Part shown: in pieces, positions 1 to 8,656 of the stretch
Layout: each line of letters starts with the position of its first letter
How positions within the stretch are numbered: position 1 is the stretch's first letter
Source of the DNA: an uncultured Bacilli bacterium
GTDB lineage: Bacteria > Bacillota_I > Bacilli_A > RFN20 > CAG-826
Direction: 5' to 3'
DNA: 41,602 nt
Assembly (NCBI GenBank): GCA_947625975.1
Contig: CANQQL010000008.1
Location: 1-41,602, forward strand
Translations under genes and position numbers: made by a program
Notes under the pieces: generated by a model
Databases searched by the model: none
What the model saw: the letters and a program-made list of their open reading frames with translations, nothing else
Told to the model about the DNA's origin: nothing

Positions 1-264
1 TTTTATAAACGGCATTTTATCTGATAATGATTTAATATCCCTTATTTAACGGACTTTACTCTAAAAATTTACGAATTGAAAGATATTTGTTAAGTGACAA
101 AGTAAACATAACAAAAAGCTTACCTTAAAAATTCATGTTTTCACGGAAAAAGATTAAATAATTCCCAATAATGCTAAGTTAAGCTATAAATTATCCATAA
201 GATTTAATTCAAGTACTATGTCATTTGTTTAAGCAACAATTTAAAGAATATTCCAATAAATAAC
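1..264. other. AT-rich stretch without a recognisable gene
   Basis: No open frame with a ribosome binding site, tRNA-like fold or strong terminator was seen here. It is the upstream flank of the lipoprotein gene at 326. Confidence 0.5.
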
Positions 265-293
265 TTACCTTCTTTGTTTATATTTTGTAAAAT
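265..293 (+). promoter_or_regulatory. weak candidate promoter for the C11 peptidase gene
   Basis: TTACCT at 265-270 and TAAAAT at 288-293 are separated by 17 bp, about 30 bp before the start codon. The -10 matches 5/6 but the -35 only 3/6. A clear ribosome binding site (AAGGGAAG) lies just before ATG 326. Confidence 0.3.
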
Positions 294-325
294 AATAATA
301 GGGCATATAAAAGGGAAGCTACTTT

Positions 326-2923
326 ATGAAAAATATAAAAAAAATTTTGTTCTCTGCTATTGCGTTAATGTCTTGTGTCTCTTGTGAACTTAGTTTACAA
401 AACTCTAATAATTCTTTTGACGTATCAAACAATAGTTTAGCACCAGATACAAGTATCTCTGATGAATTAAGTGCAAATAGTAATTCTCAAACAGACACCA
501 GTACTCAGGCAAGTGTCAGTGCAGTAACTAGTGACTCCACTACCATACTTGTAAACTCTTTAACCTTAGAAAAATCTTCTCTAAACTTAGACGTTGGCAA
601 AACAGCAACTATTGCTTACACCATTCTACCGGAAAATGCTACTAACAAGTTATTGAGGTGGTCTTCTTCTCATTCTGAAATTGCCACTGTTGATGCAAAC
701 GGACTGGTTCGAGCAAATGCCACTGGATCAACAACTATTACAGCTAACACAACTGACGGAAGTAACATTTCGGCTAATTGTGTTATAACAGTAAACGAAC
801 CGCAGTCTGACACTTGGTCACTAATAACAAATGTTAATGATCTAAATGATGGTGATTTAATTGTTCTCGCTAACTCTGCTAATTCAGTTGTTGCGGGCCA
901 ACTAAGTTCTGGATACTTAAAAGCTGTAGAATCTACTTTTTCTTCCGATAGTAAATCCATTACTGCTCTTGCCAATACAGCAATTTCATTTACTCTTGGT
1001 AAAAATGGAACTAACTTTACGCTAGCTAATCCATCTGGAGAGCTTCTTGGTACTACGGCTGCTAAAAAAGTTGCTTGGGAAAATGGAACTACAACTTGGA
1101 AAATCAGCATTACAACTAACGGAGATGCGACAATAACCAGCACGCAGTCCACTTACGGATCTATCTATTACAATTCACAAAATCCACGCTTTACAACTTA
1201 TACTTCTTCAGGACAAAACAAAATTCAGATCTATCGTGGTAAAGCAGCTGAACCTGTATATCCTGAGTCATTACAAGTAACGGGAGTTTCTAATATGATA
1301 GTAGGTGAAACTTATCAATTTAATGTCACCTTTGCTCCAACAAATACAAATGTTACAACGGTAACTTGGGAATCAAGTAATGAAGAATTTGCTACTGTTA
1401 CGAACACTGGATTAGTAACTCCGCTTAAGGAAGGTAAAGTTACAATTACAGTTACCGCCCAAGATAAAAATGCCAATATAATAAAGGATAATATCGACAT
1501 TGATATTAAAATTATAAATGTTACAGGAATAACCTTAAAAGAATCATCTCTAGAAATGGCAATAAATAAAACACAAAAATTAACTGCTAATGTTTTACCT
1601 GCTAATGCTTCTAATAAAAAAGTAAATTGGACATCTAGTGAAACTAGAATTGCTAGTATAACAGACGATGGCACAATAACTGCTCTTATGCCAGGAACAA
1701 CTACTATTACCGCTACAACAGTTGATGGTGGATATATTGCTACTTGCAATGTCGAAGTTAAAGAGACAATTCTTGATGACTATACCATTATGATTTATAT
1801 GTGTGGCTCTGATTTGGAAAGTTCCGATGGTCTTGCAACTGCTAACATTACTGAAATACTTGCAGTAAATAACATGCCTGATACCGTAAATGTCATTATT
1901 CAAACAGGCGGTGCTAAGAAATGGGATTCAAAATATCGTATTAGTGCAAATTATTTAGAAAGATGGCATGTGGAAGACAAGCAATTAATAAAAGATTCCC
2001 AATTAGCTAAAGCTTCGATGGGCTCATCTTCTACATTCCAGAGTTTCTTAGAATGGGGATTGACTAGTTATCCTGCTAATAAAACCGGTGTTATTTTTTG
2101 GGATCATGGTGGGGCAATGCAAGGCTGCTGTTATGATGAAAACTTTAACGATGATGTCTTAACAAATAGTGAAGTTAATTCGGCTTTGAAAAATGCTTTC
2201 AATGCCGTAGGTAGAACAGAAAAATTAGAATGGGTTGGCTATGATTGTTGCTTGATGGCTGTCGCCGATATTGCCAGTACGAATAGCGATTACTTTAATT
2301 ATATGGTTTCTTCTCAAGAAAGTGAGCCAGGTGAAGGTTGGGACTATGACAATTGGCTTAAAGAGGTTTTTAATAATCCGAAAATTGAAACTTCAACCTT
2401 ATTAAATGAAATAGTGGATACTTTTGTAAGCAAGTGTGCAACAAGTTATAATTCATATGGTGGCCAATGGCGAGGATATAATGATGCCACCTTGTCTGTC
2501 TTGGATTTAAGTTATGCTCCCGCGTTCTGTAATGCTTGGGAAACAATGGCCTCTAACCTTTCTAAAATAATTACTTCAAGTAGTCAATGGACAACCTTTG
2601 CTTCTAAAATTTTAAATGAGTGCCAACAATTTGGATATGATGAAGATTATGGATATAGCTTTGATGTATTTGATTTGCAAGATTTTATTAATTGCATCAA
2701 GAAAAATAGCACCTATTCTGCGATTGGTATCGAAGAAGTTGAGACTGCCTTAAATGACCTAATTATATACAATGTTTATGGTAAGGATTCCTCTGACGCT
2801 TGTGGGCTATGCCTCTTTGCTCCAACATCCAATTGGACTGCTAAATCCGATTATACAGCATCAGATACAAAATTCTCTACTTGGAGAAACCTTGTTCTTA
2901 CATATGGTAAGTGGTATAAATAA
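326..2923 (+). CDS. lipoprotein with Ig-like (BIG2) domains and C-terminal clostripain-family (C11) cysteine peptidase
   Basis: Predicted surface-anchored cysteine protease of 865 aa. Residues 1-20 form a lipoprotein signal with two possible lipobox cysteines (C17 in LMSC, C20 in CVSC). A Ser/Thr/Asn-rich linker runs to about residue 75. BIG2-type Ig-like domains lie near 77-155, 315-395 and 397-475. Between the first two is a domain of about 145 residues ending in a NPRF..Y motif that is also seen in the surface protein at 14320-16275. The C-terminal 380 residues are peptidase C11: the strand YTIMIYMCGSDLE, the His motif WDHGG (His594) and the Cys motif DCCLMA (Cys642 in the family position). 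C11 enzymes usually cleave after basic residues; the substrate here is unknown. The gene stands alone, with its own ribosome binding site and terminator. Confidence 0.88.
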   Translation: MKNIKKILFSAIALMSCVSCELSLQNSNNSFDVSNNSLAPDTSISDELSANSNSQTDTSTQASVSAVTSDSTTILVNSLTLEKSSLNLDVGKTATIAYTILPENATNKLLRWSSSHSEIATVDANGLVRANATGSTTITANTTDGSNISANCVITVNEPQSDTWSLITNVNDLNDGDLIVLANSANSVVAGQLSSGYLKAVESTFSSDSKSITALANTAISFTLGKNGTNFTLANPSGELLGTTAAKKVAWENGTTTWKISITTNGDATITSTQSTYGSIYYNSQNPRFTTYTSSGQNKIQIYRGKAAEPVYPESLQVTGVSNMIVGETYQFNVTFAPTNTNVTTVTWESSNEEFATVTNTGLVTPLKEGKVTITVTAQDKNANIIKDNIDIDIKIINVTGITLKESSLEMAINKTQKLTANVLPANASNKKVNWTSSETRIASITDDGTITALMPGTTTITATTVDGGYIATCNVEVKETILDDYTIMIYMCGSDLESSDGLATANITEILAVNNMPDTVNVIIQTGGAKKWDSKYRISANYLERWHVEDKQLIKDSQLAKASMGSSSTFQSFLEWGLTSYPANKTGVIFWDHGGAMQGCCYDENFNDDVLTNSEVNSALKNAFNAVGRTEKLEWVGYDCCLMAVADIASTNSDYFNYMVSSQESEPGEGWDYDNWLKEVFNNPKIETSTLLNEIVDTFVSKCATSYNSYGGQWRGYNDATLSVLDLSYAPAFCNAWETMASNLSKIITSSSQWTTFASKILNECQQFGYDEDYGYSFDVFDLQDFINCIKKNSTYSAIGIEEVETALNDLIIYNVYGKDSSDACGLCLFAPTSNWTAKSDYTASDTKFSTWRNLVLTYGKWYK

Positions 2924-2941
2924 AATACTAATTAGAATCTT

Positions 2942-2973
2942 AAAAGGTGTATAAAATATACGCCTTTTTTTTT
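2942..2973 (+). terminator. rho-independent terminator of the C11 peptidase gene
   Basis: Arms AAAAGGTGTATA (2942-2953) and TATACGCCTTTT (2957-2968) pair with one wobble, with an AAA loop, followed by a T run. Confidence 0.85.
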
Positions 2974-3089
2974 ATAAAAATTTTTTAAATTTTGCAAAAA
3001 TTATAATCTATAATCTAAAAAAGCTAGTTTTTGTGTTTAAAAATGCTTTCTTAATCTAATTTTAGATATTCCCACAGCAAAGGTTATAA

Positions 3090-3320
3090 CAACCTTATAA
3101 AATCAGAAGGTTAAGTCGAAAATATAGGATACGCCTAAGTAGCAACACAAAACAAGATGCTTATAACTTATTTCTAAATGACGAAACTACCCAATTTTAT
3201 TAACGATAAATTCTTGGTGGATATAAAAATGGACTTTTAGGCTGTGATTTTGATTTACAAATAAACGAAAAAGAAAAACAAGTAATTCTCTTTTATTATC
3301 CTAAATTATATAAATGTTAG
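3090..3320 (+). pseudogene. possible decayed coding remnant
   Basis: The 2974-3360 interval has no intact gene. In one frame, translation from about 3090 to the stop at 3318-3320 looks protein-like (for example QDAYNLFLNDETTQFY, then GGYKNGLLGCDFDLQINEK) but is broken by two TAA codons at 3201-3203 and 3207-3209, and no start is visible. The family was not recognised. It could also be a chance reading of AT-rich DNA. Confidence 0.25.
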
Positions 3321-3360
3321 AATTTTTTTTGTTTTTTTCATTAATATTTCCTACTTAACA

Positions 3361-3396
3361 AAAAAAAAAGAACTCCAACAAAACGCTTAGAGTTCC
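3361..3396 (-). terminator. terminator of the minus-strand membrane-protein gene
   Basis: On the minus strand, GAACTCTAA (3387-3395) pairs with TTGGAGTTC (3370-3378) around an 8-nt loop, followed by about nine T residues. Confidence 0.8.
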
Positions 3397-3421
3397 CTTA
3401 TATTTAATTATTAAATCAAGA

Positions 3422-3946
3422 TTAATCAAACAATTCCTTGAGACTTCTTATAAACTGTACTAAGAAAAATACACATGGTACAAAAACAAAAAAGTCATTA
3501 TTAGAAATAAGATATGGCAATAAAAATAAAGCATAGACAGCCATAAATGCTAAAAGACCTAAAGCTGTGATAAAGTTCGATCTATCTGGTGAGAAAACAT
3601 TATATAATACGCCATCAATAGATATTGTATCGGTATCGTACCATTCAGTATCAGCATCGGCCAAATTAAACGAACCCTTAATAAAAGCAACTGCTAAAAC
3701 ACAAATCGTAATTGGCCAAACTGATTCAGCCATAATAGATGCCAGTGCACAAATAACAGAGGCAATAAAGTTAAACAAGGCAAATATTATTGGGTGATCG
3801 TCCAATAAAAACAAGAAAAATCTTGATAATAGAAGGAGAGCTAAAAGGATACCACAAATAACATAGCCTATCCAACTTTCAAAAATAATATAAATTACCG
3901 TGGAAATAACAATCGCGGCAAGAATGATGAAAATAGCAAATAACAT
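3422..3946 (-). CDS. hypothetical integral membrane protein
   Basis: 174 aa, not recognised. It is very hydrophobic, with roughly five or six membrane segments: residues about 2-22, 25-48, 53-72, 75-92 and two in the last 60 residues. A short polar stretch (DADTEWYDTDTISIDG) lies between the fourth and fifth. It ends with a canonical terminator, which supports a real gene. The start is odd. The only in-frame ATG after the upstream stop is at 3946, but the strong AGGGAGGAG sequence lies about 30 nt upstream, beyond a 14-bp palindrome. Folding of that palindrome could bring the two closer, or the start may be mis-assigned. A homologue search would be needed to name it. Confidence 0.6.
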   Translation of the reverse strand: MLFAIFIILAAIVISTVIYIIFESWIGYVICGILLALLLLSRFFLFLLDDHPIIFALFNFIASVICALASIMAESVWPITICVLAVAFIKGSFNLADADTEWYDTDTISIDGVLYNVFSPDRSNFITALGLLAFMAVYALFLLPYLISNNDFFVFVPCVFFLVQFIRSLKELFD

Positions 3947-3958
3947 GATTTTTTTTCA

Positions 3959-3972
3959 TTACATTAATGTAA
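3959..3972. promoter_or_regulatory. 14-bp perfect palindrome between Shine-Dalgarno and start
   Basis: TTACATTAATGTAA is its own reverse complement. It lies between the AGGGAGGAG (3978-3986) and the ATG (3946) of the minus-strand membrane-protein gene. It could be an operator or an RNA hairpin with a short loop. Confidence 0.4.
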
Positions 3973-4026
3973 CGAACTCCTCCCTCTTTTAATATAATCT
4001 TAATCAAACTTCATATTAATTTTTTT

Positions 4027-4458
4027 CTACTTTGCATTTGTCTTGATTTCTCTAATTGCTAGCCCGCATACAATTAACGAAATAATGTTAATTATTAAGG
4101 CTAAGGCAGATACAATTGGCATCTCTACATATTTTATAAAGGTATCAAAGTCAACCAAAACGTTAAAGCATAAAAATGGTAATAACAAACAAAGAAGTAC
4201 AAATATTATTATACAAACTACATTTTTCTTCTTTGCTAACCAAAATACAATATAACTAATAAGAATAGCAAAGCACACTACAAGCGAAGGCAAATTGAAT
4301 AAAATAATGAAAAACACAAGTCCAATCCCAATGCCCAGTGCTTCATCACCCGATACTTCATGTGAATCGCCAAATTTAGTTTTAAGAAAATATATAACAA
4401 TTACCAATAGCATCAAAATAGGCAACAAAATCTTTAATAGTCGTTGATTTTTGTTCAT
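4027..4458 (-). CDS. hypothetical four-helix membrane protein
   Basis: 143 aa, not recognised. Four hydrophobic segments are visible near residues 8-25, 43-72 (long, perhaps two passes), 78-100 and 115-136, separated by a short acidic loop (GDSHEVSGDEA). The basic N-terminus (MNKNQR) and the tail (REIKTNAK) suggest a cytoplasmic orientation for both ends. The ATG at 4458 follows a good ribosome binding site (AGGAGA, 7 nt away). It lies between yebC and the other small membrane-protein gene, all on the minus strand, but with gaps too large to prove one operon. Confidence 0.65.
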   Translation of the reverse strand: MNKNQRLLKILLPILMLLVIVIYFLKTKFGDSHEVSGDEALGIGIGLVFFIILFNLPSLVVCFAILISYIVFWLAKKKNVVCIIIFVLLCLLLPFLCFNVLVDFDTFIKYVEMPIVSALALIINIISLIVCGLAIREIKTNAK

Positions 4459-4559
4459 AGATATTCTCCTATTATTTATTATTGTTTTTTATATTTATAT
4501 TATAACATATTTATCAAAAGACGAAATGTAGAAGCGATAACAAATAATCAAAATTGATT

Positions 4560-5285
4560 TTAATCCTCAGAGAAGTCACAATTATGATAAACTGCTTGCA
4601 CATCCTGACAATCATCAAGCAAATCAAGCATATCTTTAAACTTCTGTAAGTCTTCCCCAGAAAGTTTCACATAGTCATTAGGTAGCATTATTATTTCAGC
4701 TTTATCGAAATCCACAACGCCATCATCGGTTAAAACTGTCTTAGCATTTCCAAATGCAGTTGGAGCAACATGTACCTCTATATATTCTTCATCTTTTATT
4801 ACTTCTGTTACATCCACATCAGCCATAATCAGTGTTTCTTCTATTTCTTCTTTAGTTTTATTTGATTTAAACACTAATAGCCCGGTTTCACTAAAATTAT
4901 AAGAAACGCTACCTGGTGAACCTAAATGTCCGCCTTTTCTTGCCACCGCAGTCTTAACTTCTACATAAGCTCTATTGGAATTATCGGATAAAGTATCAAT
5001 AATAAGAGCGACATTCCCTGGGCCAAATCCTTCAAAACGGCCTTGAATATAACATTCTTGTGCTCCACCTTTTGCTTTTTCGATTGCCCTGGTAATAACA
5101 TCTTTAGGTAAGTTTTGTCCTTTATATTTTTCAATAACAGCTTTAAGAGCAAGATTTGCTACAGGATCAGGAACCCCGGATTTAGCAGCCATATAAATTT
5201 CTTTAGATGCACGCATACACAATGCGGATTTTTTTGCTGCAGTCGCTGCCATTGACGCAGCACGTACTTCATGTGCTCTTCCCAT
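4560..5285 (-). CDS. yebC: YebC/PmpR (TACO1) family protein
   Basis: 241 aa, the usual family length. YebC proteins are cytoplasmic; they have been described as DNA-binding regulators and more recently as ribosome-associated factors that ease translation of difficult sequences. The N-terminal signature is clear (MGRAHEVRAASMAATAAKK, then NLPKDVITRAIEKAKGG near residues 56-72), followed by GPGNVALIIDTLSDN and the glycine-rich GGHLGSPGSVSYNF. The family usually has a W in the first motif (GRSKW); here it is replaced. The gene has its own extended -10 promoter and a good ribosome binding site (AAGGAGA, 7 nt before ATG). Confidence 0.93.
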   Translation of the reverse strand: MGRAHEVRAASMAATAAKKSALCMRASKEIYMAAKSGVPDPVANLALKAVIEKYKGQNLPKDVITRAIEKAKGGAQECYIQGRFEGFGPGNVALIIDTLSDNSNRAYVEVKTAVARKGGHLGSPGSVSYNFSETGLLVFKSNKTKEEIEETLIMADVDVTEVIKDEEYIEVHVAPTAFGNAKTVLTDDGVVDFDKAEIIMLPNDYVKLSGEDLQKFKDMLDLLDDCQDVQAVYHNCDFSED

Positions 5286-5316
5286 AATTAAAATCTCCTT
5301 GTATTAAATCTTTAAA

Positions 5317-5325
5317 ATTATAACA
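5317..5325 (-). promoter_or_regulatory. extended -10 promoter of yebC
   Basis: On the minus strand the sequence reads TGTTATAAT: a perfect TATAAT at 5317-5322 preceded by TGn. No good -35 is present, as is common for extended -10 promoters. It lies about 32 bp before the yebC start codon. Confidence 0.6.
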
Positions 5326-5392
5326 CTTTTTTGTAAGATATTGCATAATTTTTAAGAATTATTCTCTTTTTAATATTATATTCTTAGTTAGC

Positions 5393-6196
5393 TCAATTAT
5401 TTTTATAGTTTTTATACGTAAAGAATTGTTCATGCTTTAAACCTAATTCCCGAATCATTTGCAAGGCAATGCTATATTCATTTGTTTTAAAATCCGCGGG
5501 ATTATGTGCATCAACACCAATTATTACGCGGCATTTATATTTTGCCACGATTTCCCAAAATGGACGATAAGGATACAAATAACGTTTTTCATTTCCTACC
5601 GTCACAATTCCTCTTCGAATACCCCCTAAATTGATCTCTAAAGGCACATCATATTGTAAGGACGCTTTACAAATATCCACCGTAACGGCTTTAGCACTAG
5701 AATCAAATTTGGGATAACTCGACAAAAACAAGTCCGGATGAGCAAAAATCGAAAATAATCCGGTCGACATAGCTTTTACAACTTGGTCCCGATAATTCAG
5801 CATGGAAGACTTATCATGAACATGTCCATAATAATCCATGATCTTTCCATTCATAAAATTGAAATGGTGTCCTAAAATCAAATATTCTATAGTGTGATTC
5901 ATTAATAACGATTGATAGTATTCTTCGAAATTACTACTATATTCTGCCTCAAATCCCAAATAAATTTTAATTTTATCTTGATATTTTTCTTTTAATGAAT
6001 TTATGGAATTAAGGTAATTATCTAACTCCTTATATTCTCCTCTAATTCCGGGCTGAGAAAAGCCAGGAAGCATAACATGGTCAGAAAAACCGAGTCGTCG
6101 TACACCCGCTGCTATCGCTTCTAAAACATAGTCTTCATCCTCACCAATCGCATGCCCACATCTTTTAGTATGGGTGTGAAAACAATACGGTATCAT
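5393..6196 (-). CDS. PHP-family phosphatase (histidinol-phosphatase-like)
   Basis: 267 aa, cytoplasmic metal-dependent phosphoesterase of the PHP superfamily, closest in pattern to HisJ/HisK-type histidinol-phosphatases. Metal-binding motifs are present: HTHTKRCGHA near the N-terminus, GFSDH at about residue 36, ILGHHF, FAHPDLF and the C-terminal GVDAHNP. The ATG sits directly after the truA stop codon (TAAATG), so the two genes are translationally coupled. No histidine biosynthesis genes are in the window, so the true substrate may be another sugar or amino-alcohol phosphate. Confidence 0.82.
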   Translation of the reverse strand: MIPYCFHTHTKRCGHAIGEDEDYVLEAIAAGVRRLGFSDHVMLPGFSQPGIRGEYKELDNYLNSINSLKEKYQDKIKIYLGFEAEYSSNFEEYYQSLLMNHTIEYLILGHHFNFMNGKIMDYYGHVHDKSSMLNYRDQVVKAMSTGLFSIFAHPDLFLSSYPKFDSSAKAVTVDICKASLQYDVPLEINLGGIRRGIVTVGNEKRYLYPYRPFWEIVAKYKCRVIIGVDAHNPADFKTNEYSIALQMIRELGLKHEQFFTYKNYKNN

Positions 6197-6937
6197 TTAT
6201 AAAGCCTCCCCATAATCAATCTTTAATAAATATAGTCCATTACTTGGTGCTTTATATCTAATTACCTGGCGATTTGGCATATCCAGATGTAATTTAATAT
6301 AATCTTGAGTTTCTTTATTTAAGCCAATCATAATCAATGTCCCGACAATCATACGCACCATGTAGCGCATAAAACCATTACCACTTATTTCAATAGATAT
6401 GACTTCCTCACTTTTAACAATTTCTATCTTGTAAATCGTGCGAATGTAATTTTTTAAATCTTGTTTTTTAGTTGTAAAATCTTTAAAGTCGTGAGTACCG
6501 ACAAACAATTCAGACGCTTCAATCATCTTTTTAAGATTTAAGGCTCTTTTTAATTCATAACGATAATTTTCATAAAATGGATTAGCTTCGCCGGTATTAA
6601 TTAAATATCGATATGTCTTACTTTTTGCACTTTGTCGCGGATGAAAATCATCATCGACAGCACATATCTTATTTACATGAATGTCTTTAGGCAATAAACA
6701 ATTCAGTGAATATCGCAAACGATTTAACTCAATAGCCTTACTTGGTTCAAAAGTAATAACTTGATGCAAAGCATGCACACCAGCATCTGTTCTCCCAGCA
6801 GTTGTTATCACCAGGTCATGATCAAATATTTTCGATAGAACTTTTTCAATTTCGCCCTGAATAGTACGCAATTCCGGCTGTCGTTGAAATCCCATAAAAT
6901 TATGTCCATCATAACTAATGTCTAACCTAATACGCAT
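6197..6937 (-). CDS. truA: tRNA pseudouridine synthase A (positions 38-40)
   Basis: 246 aa from the chosen start. TruA converts uridines 38-40 of the anticodon arm to pseudouridine. The protein begins MRIRLDISYDGHNFMGFQRQ, the normal family N-terminus. The catalytic aspartate is D51 in AGRTDAGVHALHQ. The C-terminal domain carries FMRYMVRMIVGTLIMIG. The reading frame stays open to 7060, inside ecfT, but the ATG at 6937 is preferred: it matches the family start, lies 5 bp after the ecfT stop, and has a G-rich ribosome binding site. The order ecfA1-ecfA2-ecfT-truA is the one known in Bacillus and relatives. Confidence 0.96.
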   Translation of the reverse strand: MRIRLDISYDGHNFMGFQRQPELRTIQGEIEKVLSKIFDHDLVITTAGRTDAGVHALHQVITFEPSKAIELNRLRYSLNCLLPKDIHVNKICAVDDDFHPRQSAKSKTYRYLINTGEANPFYENYRYELKRALNLKKMIEASELFVGTHDFKDFTTKKQDLKNYIRTIYKIEIVKSEEVISIEISGNGFMRYMVRMIVGTLIMIGLNKETQDYIKLHLDMPNRQVIRYKAPSNGLYLLKIDYGEAL

Positions 6938-6942
6938 AACTA

Positions 6943-7803
6943 TTACCCCAATAATCCCGAAATTAATACCACGATATCTATTTTTGCAATCGAAACATAA
7001 AGAATCAAAGCAAAAAGGCTTAAACTTAAAACAAGCGCGATAGTATCTAACCATTTCCACTTCAAAATACGATATCTAGTCCTTTTAGCGCCCGGATTAT
7101 ATCCTCTTGCCTCCATCGCATTTGCTAGTTCTTCGCTTCTTTGGAACGCAGAAACCAGTAACGGCACAATAAGGGAAATAATAGCCTTTACTTTCTCCCT
7201 GAATTTTCCATTTTGAAAATCCACACCTCGACTGGCTTGCGCTTTCATAATACGATCTGTTTCATCCAGCAAAGTAGGAATAAAGCGCAAAGCAATGGAA
7301 ATTGTCATGGCAATTTCATGAGTAGGTACTTTAATTATTTTAAAAGGTGTCAAATACCACTCAATCGCATAAGTTAAATCTAACGGTGTGGTTGTGGAAG
7401 TCAAAATCATCGTCAAGGAAATCATCAATACTAATCTTATAAAAATATATGCTGTATCATACAGTGCCTTATGATAAATTTTTAAAGTGTTAAAGATTAG
7501 AAAATATGGCCCATCATTTGGCATTAATAAATTTATAATTAGTAAAATAAGAACCACGAACCACAAGGATTTTAACTGCTTAAAAAGAAGCGATAATTTG
7601 ACATGCGCAATTGCCATAATAATTAAAATAATGACAGCAATAAAACCATACACAATAAAATCCATATAGTTTGTTTGGGCCCCACCGAAGCGCAAAAAAA
7701 TCATTACCATAAAGAGTATCATGGAAAAAAGTTTTAAGCGAGGATCCAAACGATGAATCTTGGAATTATAAGGAATATAGCGTCCAATAGAGATATTATT
7801 CAT
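6943..7803 (-). CDS. ecfT: ECF transporter transmembrane component EcfT
   Basis: 286 aa. EcfT is the membrane scaffold of energy-coupling-factor vitamin importers; it links the ATPases EcfA1/EcfA2 to interchangeable S-components. There are about five membrane segments, with a cytoplasmic coupling region between them and the last helix. Both coupling motifs are visible: ASRG (in MKAQASRGVDFQNG) and EARG (in ANAMEARGYNPGAKRTRY). The start overlaps the end of ecfA2 by 8 bp, indicating coupled translation. A likely S-component partner is the FolT-type protein at 22701-23894. Confidence 0.95.
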   Translation of the reverse strand: MNNISIGRYIPYNSKIHRLDPRLKLFSMILFMVMIFLRFGGAQTNYMDFIVYGFIAVIILIIMAIAHVKLSLLFKQLKSLWFVVLILLIINLLMPNDGPYFLIFNTLKIYHKALYDTAYIFIRLVLMISLTMILTSTTTPLDLTYAIEWYLTPFKIIKVPTHEIAMTISIALRFIPTLLDETDRIMKAQASRGVDFQNGKFREKVKAIISLIVPLLVSAFQRSEELANAMEARGYNPGAKRTRYRILKWKWLDTIALVLSLSLFALILYVSIAKIDIVVLISGLLG

Positions 7804-8656
7804 AACTATCCCTGCCTTTTTTTATTTCTTCCACTAATGTATCAAGATTTTTTATTTTAGTCAGGTCTATTTTCATTCCTTTTTTTATAAGCTCTGTCGC
7901 AACTGCAAAAACGCACGGATAATCCAGCGATAACTCCTTATAATCGCTACTAGAAAACAAATCTAATGGCGAAGATTCTTTAGCCACCTTGCCATCTTTC
8001 ATAACCAAGACATGATCTGCATACTCCAAGACTAAATCCATATCATGAGTAACCATAATAATTTGCGTTCCGTTTTTATTGATTTCACAAAATAATTGCA
8101 TCATTTTTTTACTGCCCTGGGGATCTAAACCCGCTGTTGGCTCATCTAAAATCAAAACTTTTGGTTTGATAGCGATAATCCCCGCGATTGCTACACGGCG
8201 TTTTTCTCCACCACTTAAATCAAAAGGAGAACGTTCAAAATAGCTTTCATCTAAACCGACTTTTAAAATCGCGGATTTAGCCCGTTCGATAGTTTCCTTT
8301 TCACTGACACCAAAGTTTTTAGGGCCAAATGCAACATCCTTTAATACTGTGTCTTCAAAAAGTTGATATTCCGGAAATTGAAAAACCAATCCGACATTTT
8401 CGCGAATTTTCTTAATATTTTTATTTTCTTTTTTCTTCGGCGTAATCACATAATCATCAACATGAACTACTCCTTTATCGGGAAGTAGTAAACCGGTAAT
8501 ATGTTGCACAAGCGTAGACTTGCCGGATCCTGTATGCCCCACAAGTGCAATAAATTTATAGTCATTAAAAGAAAGGTTAATATCCTCTAAACCAACTTGT
8601 TCAAAAGGGGTTTTCTTCGAGTAGGTATAAAAAACATGATCAAAGTTTATTGGCAT
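7796..8656 (-). CDS. ecfA2: ECF transporter ATPase EcfA2
   Basis: 286 aa. One of two ABC ATPases that drive the ECF importer by hydrolysing ATP at the membrane. Walker A GHTGSGKST (near residue 38), Q-loop VFQFPEYQLF, signature LSGGEKRRVAIAG, Walker B VLILDEPTAGLD and switch His in MVTHD are all intact. The FQFPEYQLF motif is characteristic of EcfA2. It overlaps ecfA1 by 10 bp and ecfT by 8 bp. Confidence 0.96.
   Translation of the reverse strand: MPINFDHVFYTYSKKTPFEQVGLEDINLSFNDYKFIALVGHTGSGKSTLVQHITGLLLPDKGVVHVDDYVITPKKKENKNIKKIRENVGLVFQFPEYQLFEDTVLKDVAFGPKNFGVSEKETIERAKSAILKVGLDESYFERSPFDLSGGEKRRVAIAGIIAIKPKVLILDEPTAGLDPQGSKKMMQLFCEINKNGTQIIMVTHDMDLVLEYADHVLVMKDGKVAKESSPLDLFSSSDYKELSLDYPCVFAVATELIKKGMKIDLTKIKNLDTLVEEIKKGRDSYE

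Noticed and set aside
670-1749. Long open frames opposite the C11 lipoprotein gene
   Set aside because: They mirror the Ser/Thr-rich and Ig-like coding sequence, lack ribosome binding sites and resemble no family.
7061-7803. Upstream extension of truA into ecfT
   Set aside because: The frame is open to 7060, but the family N-terminus and ribosome binding site support ATG 6937.
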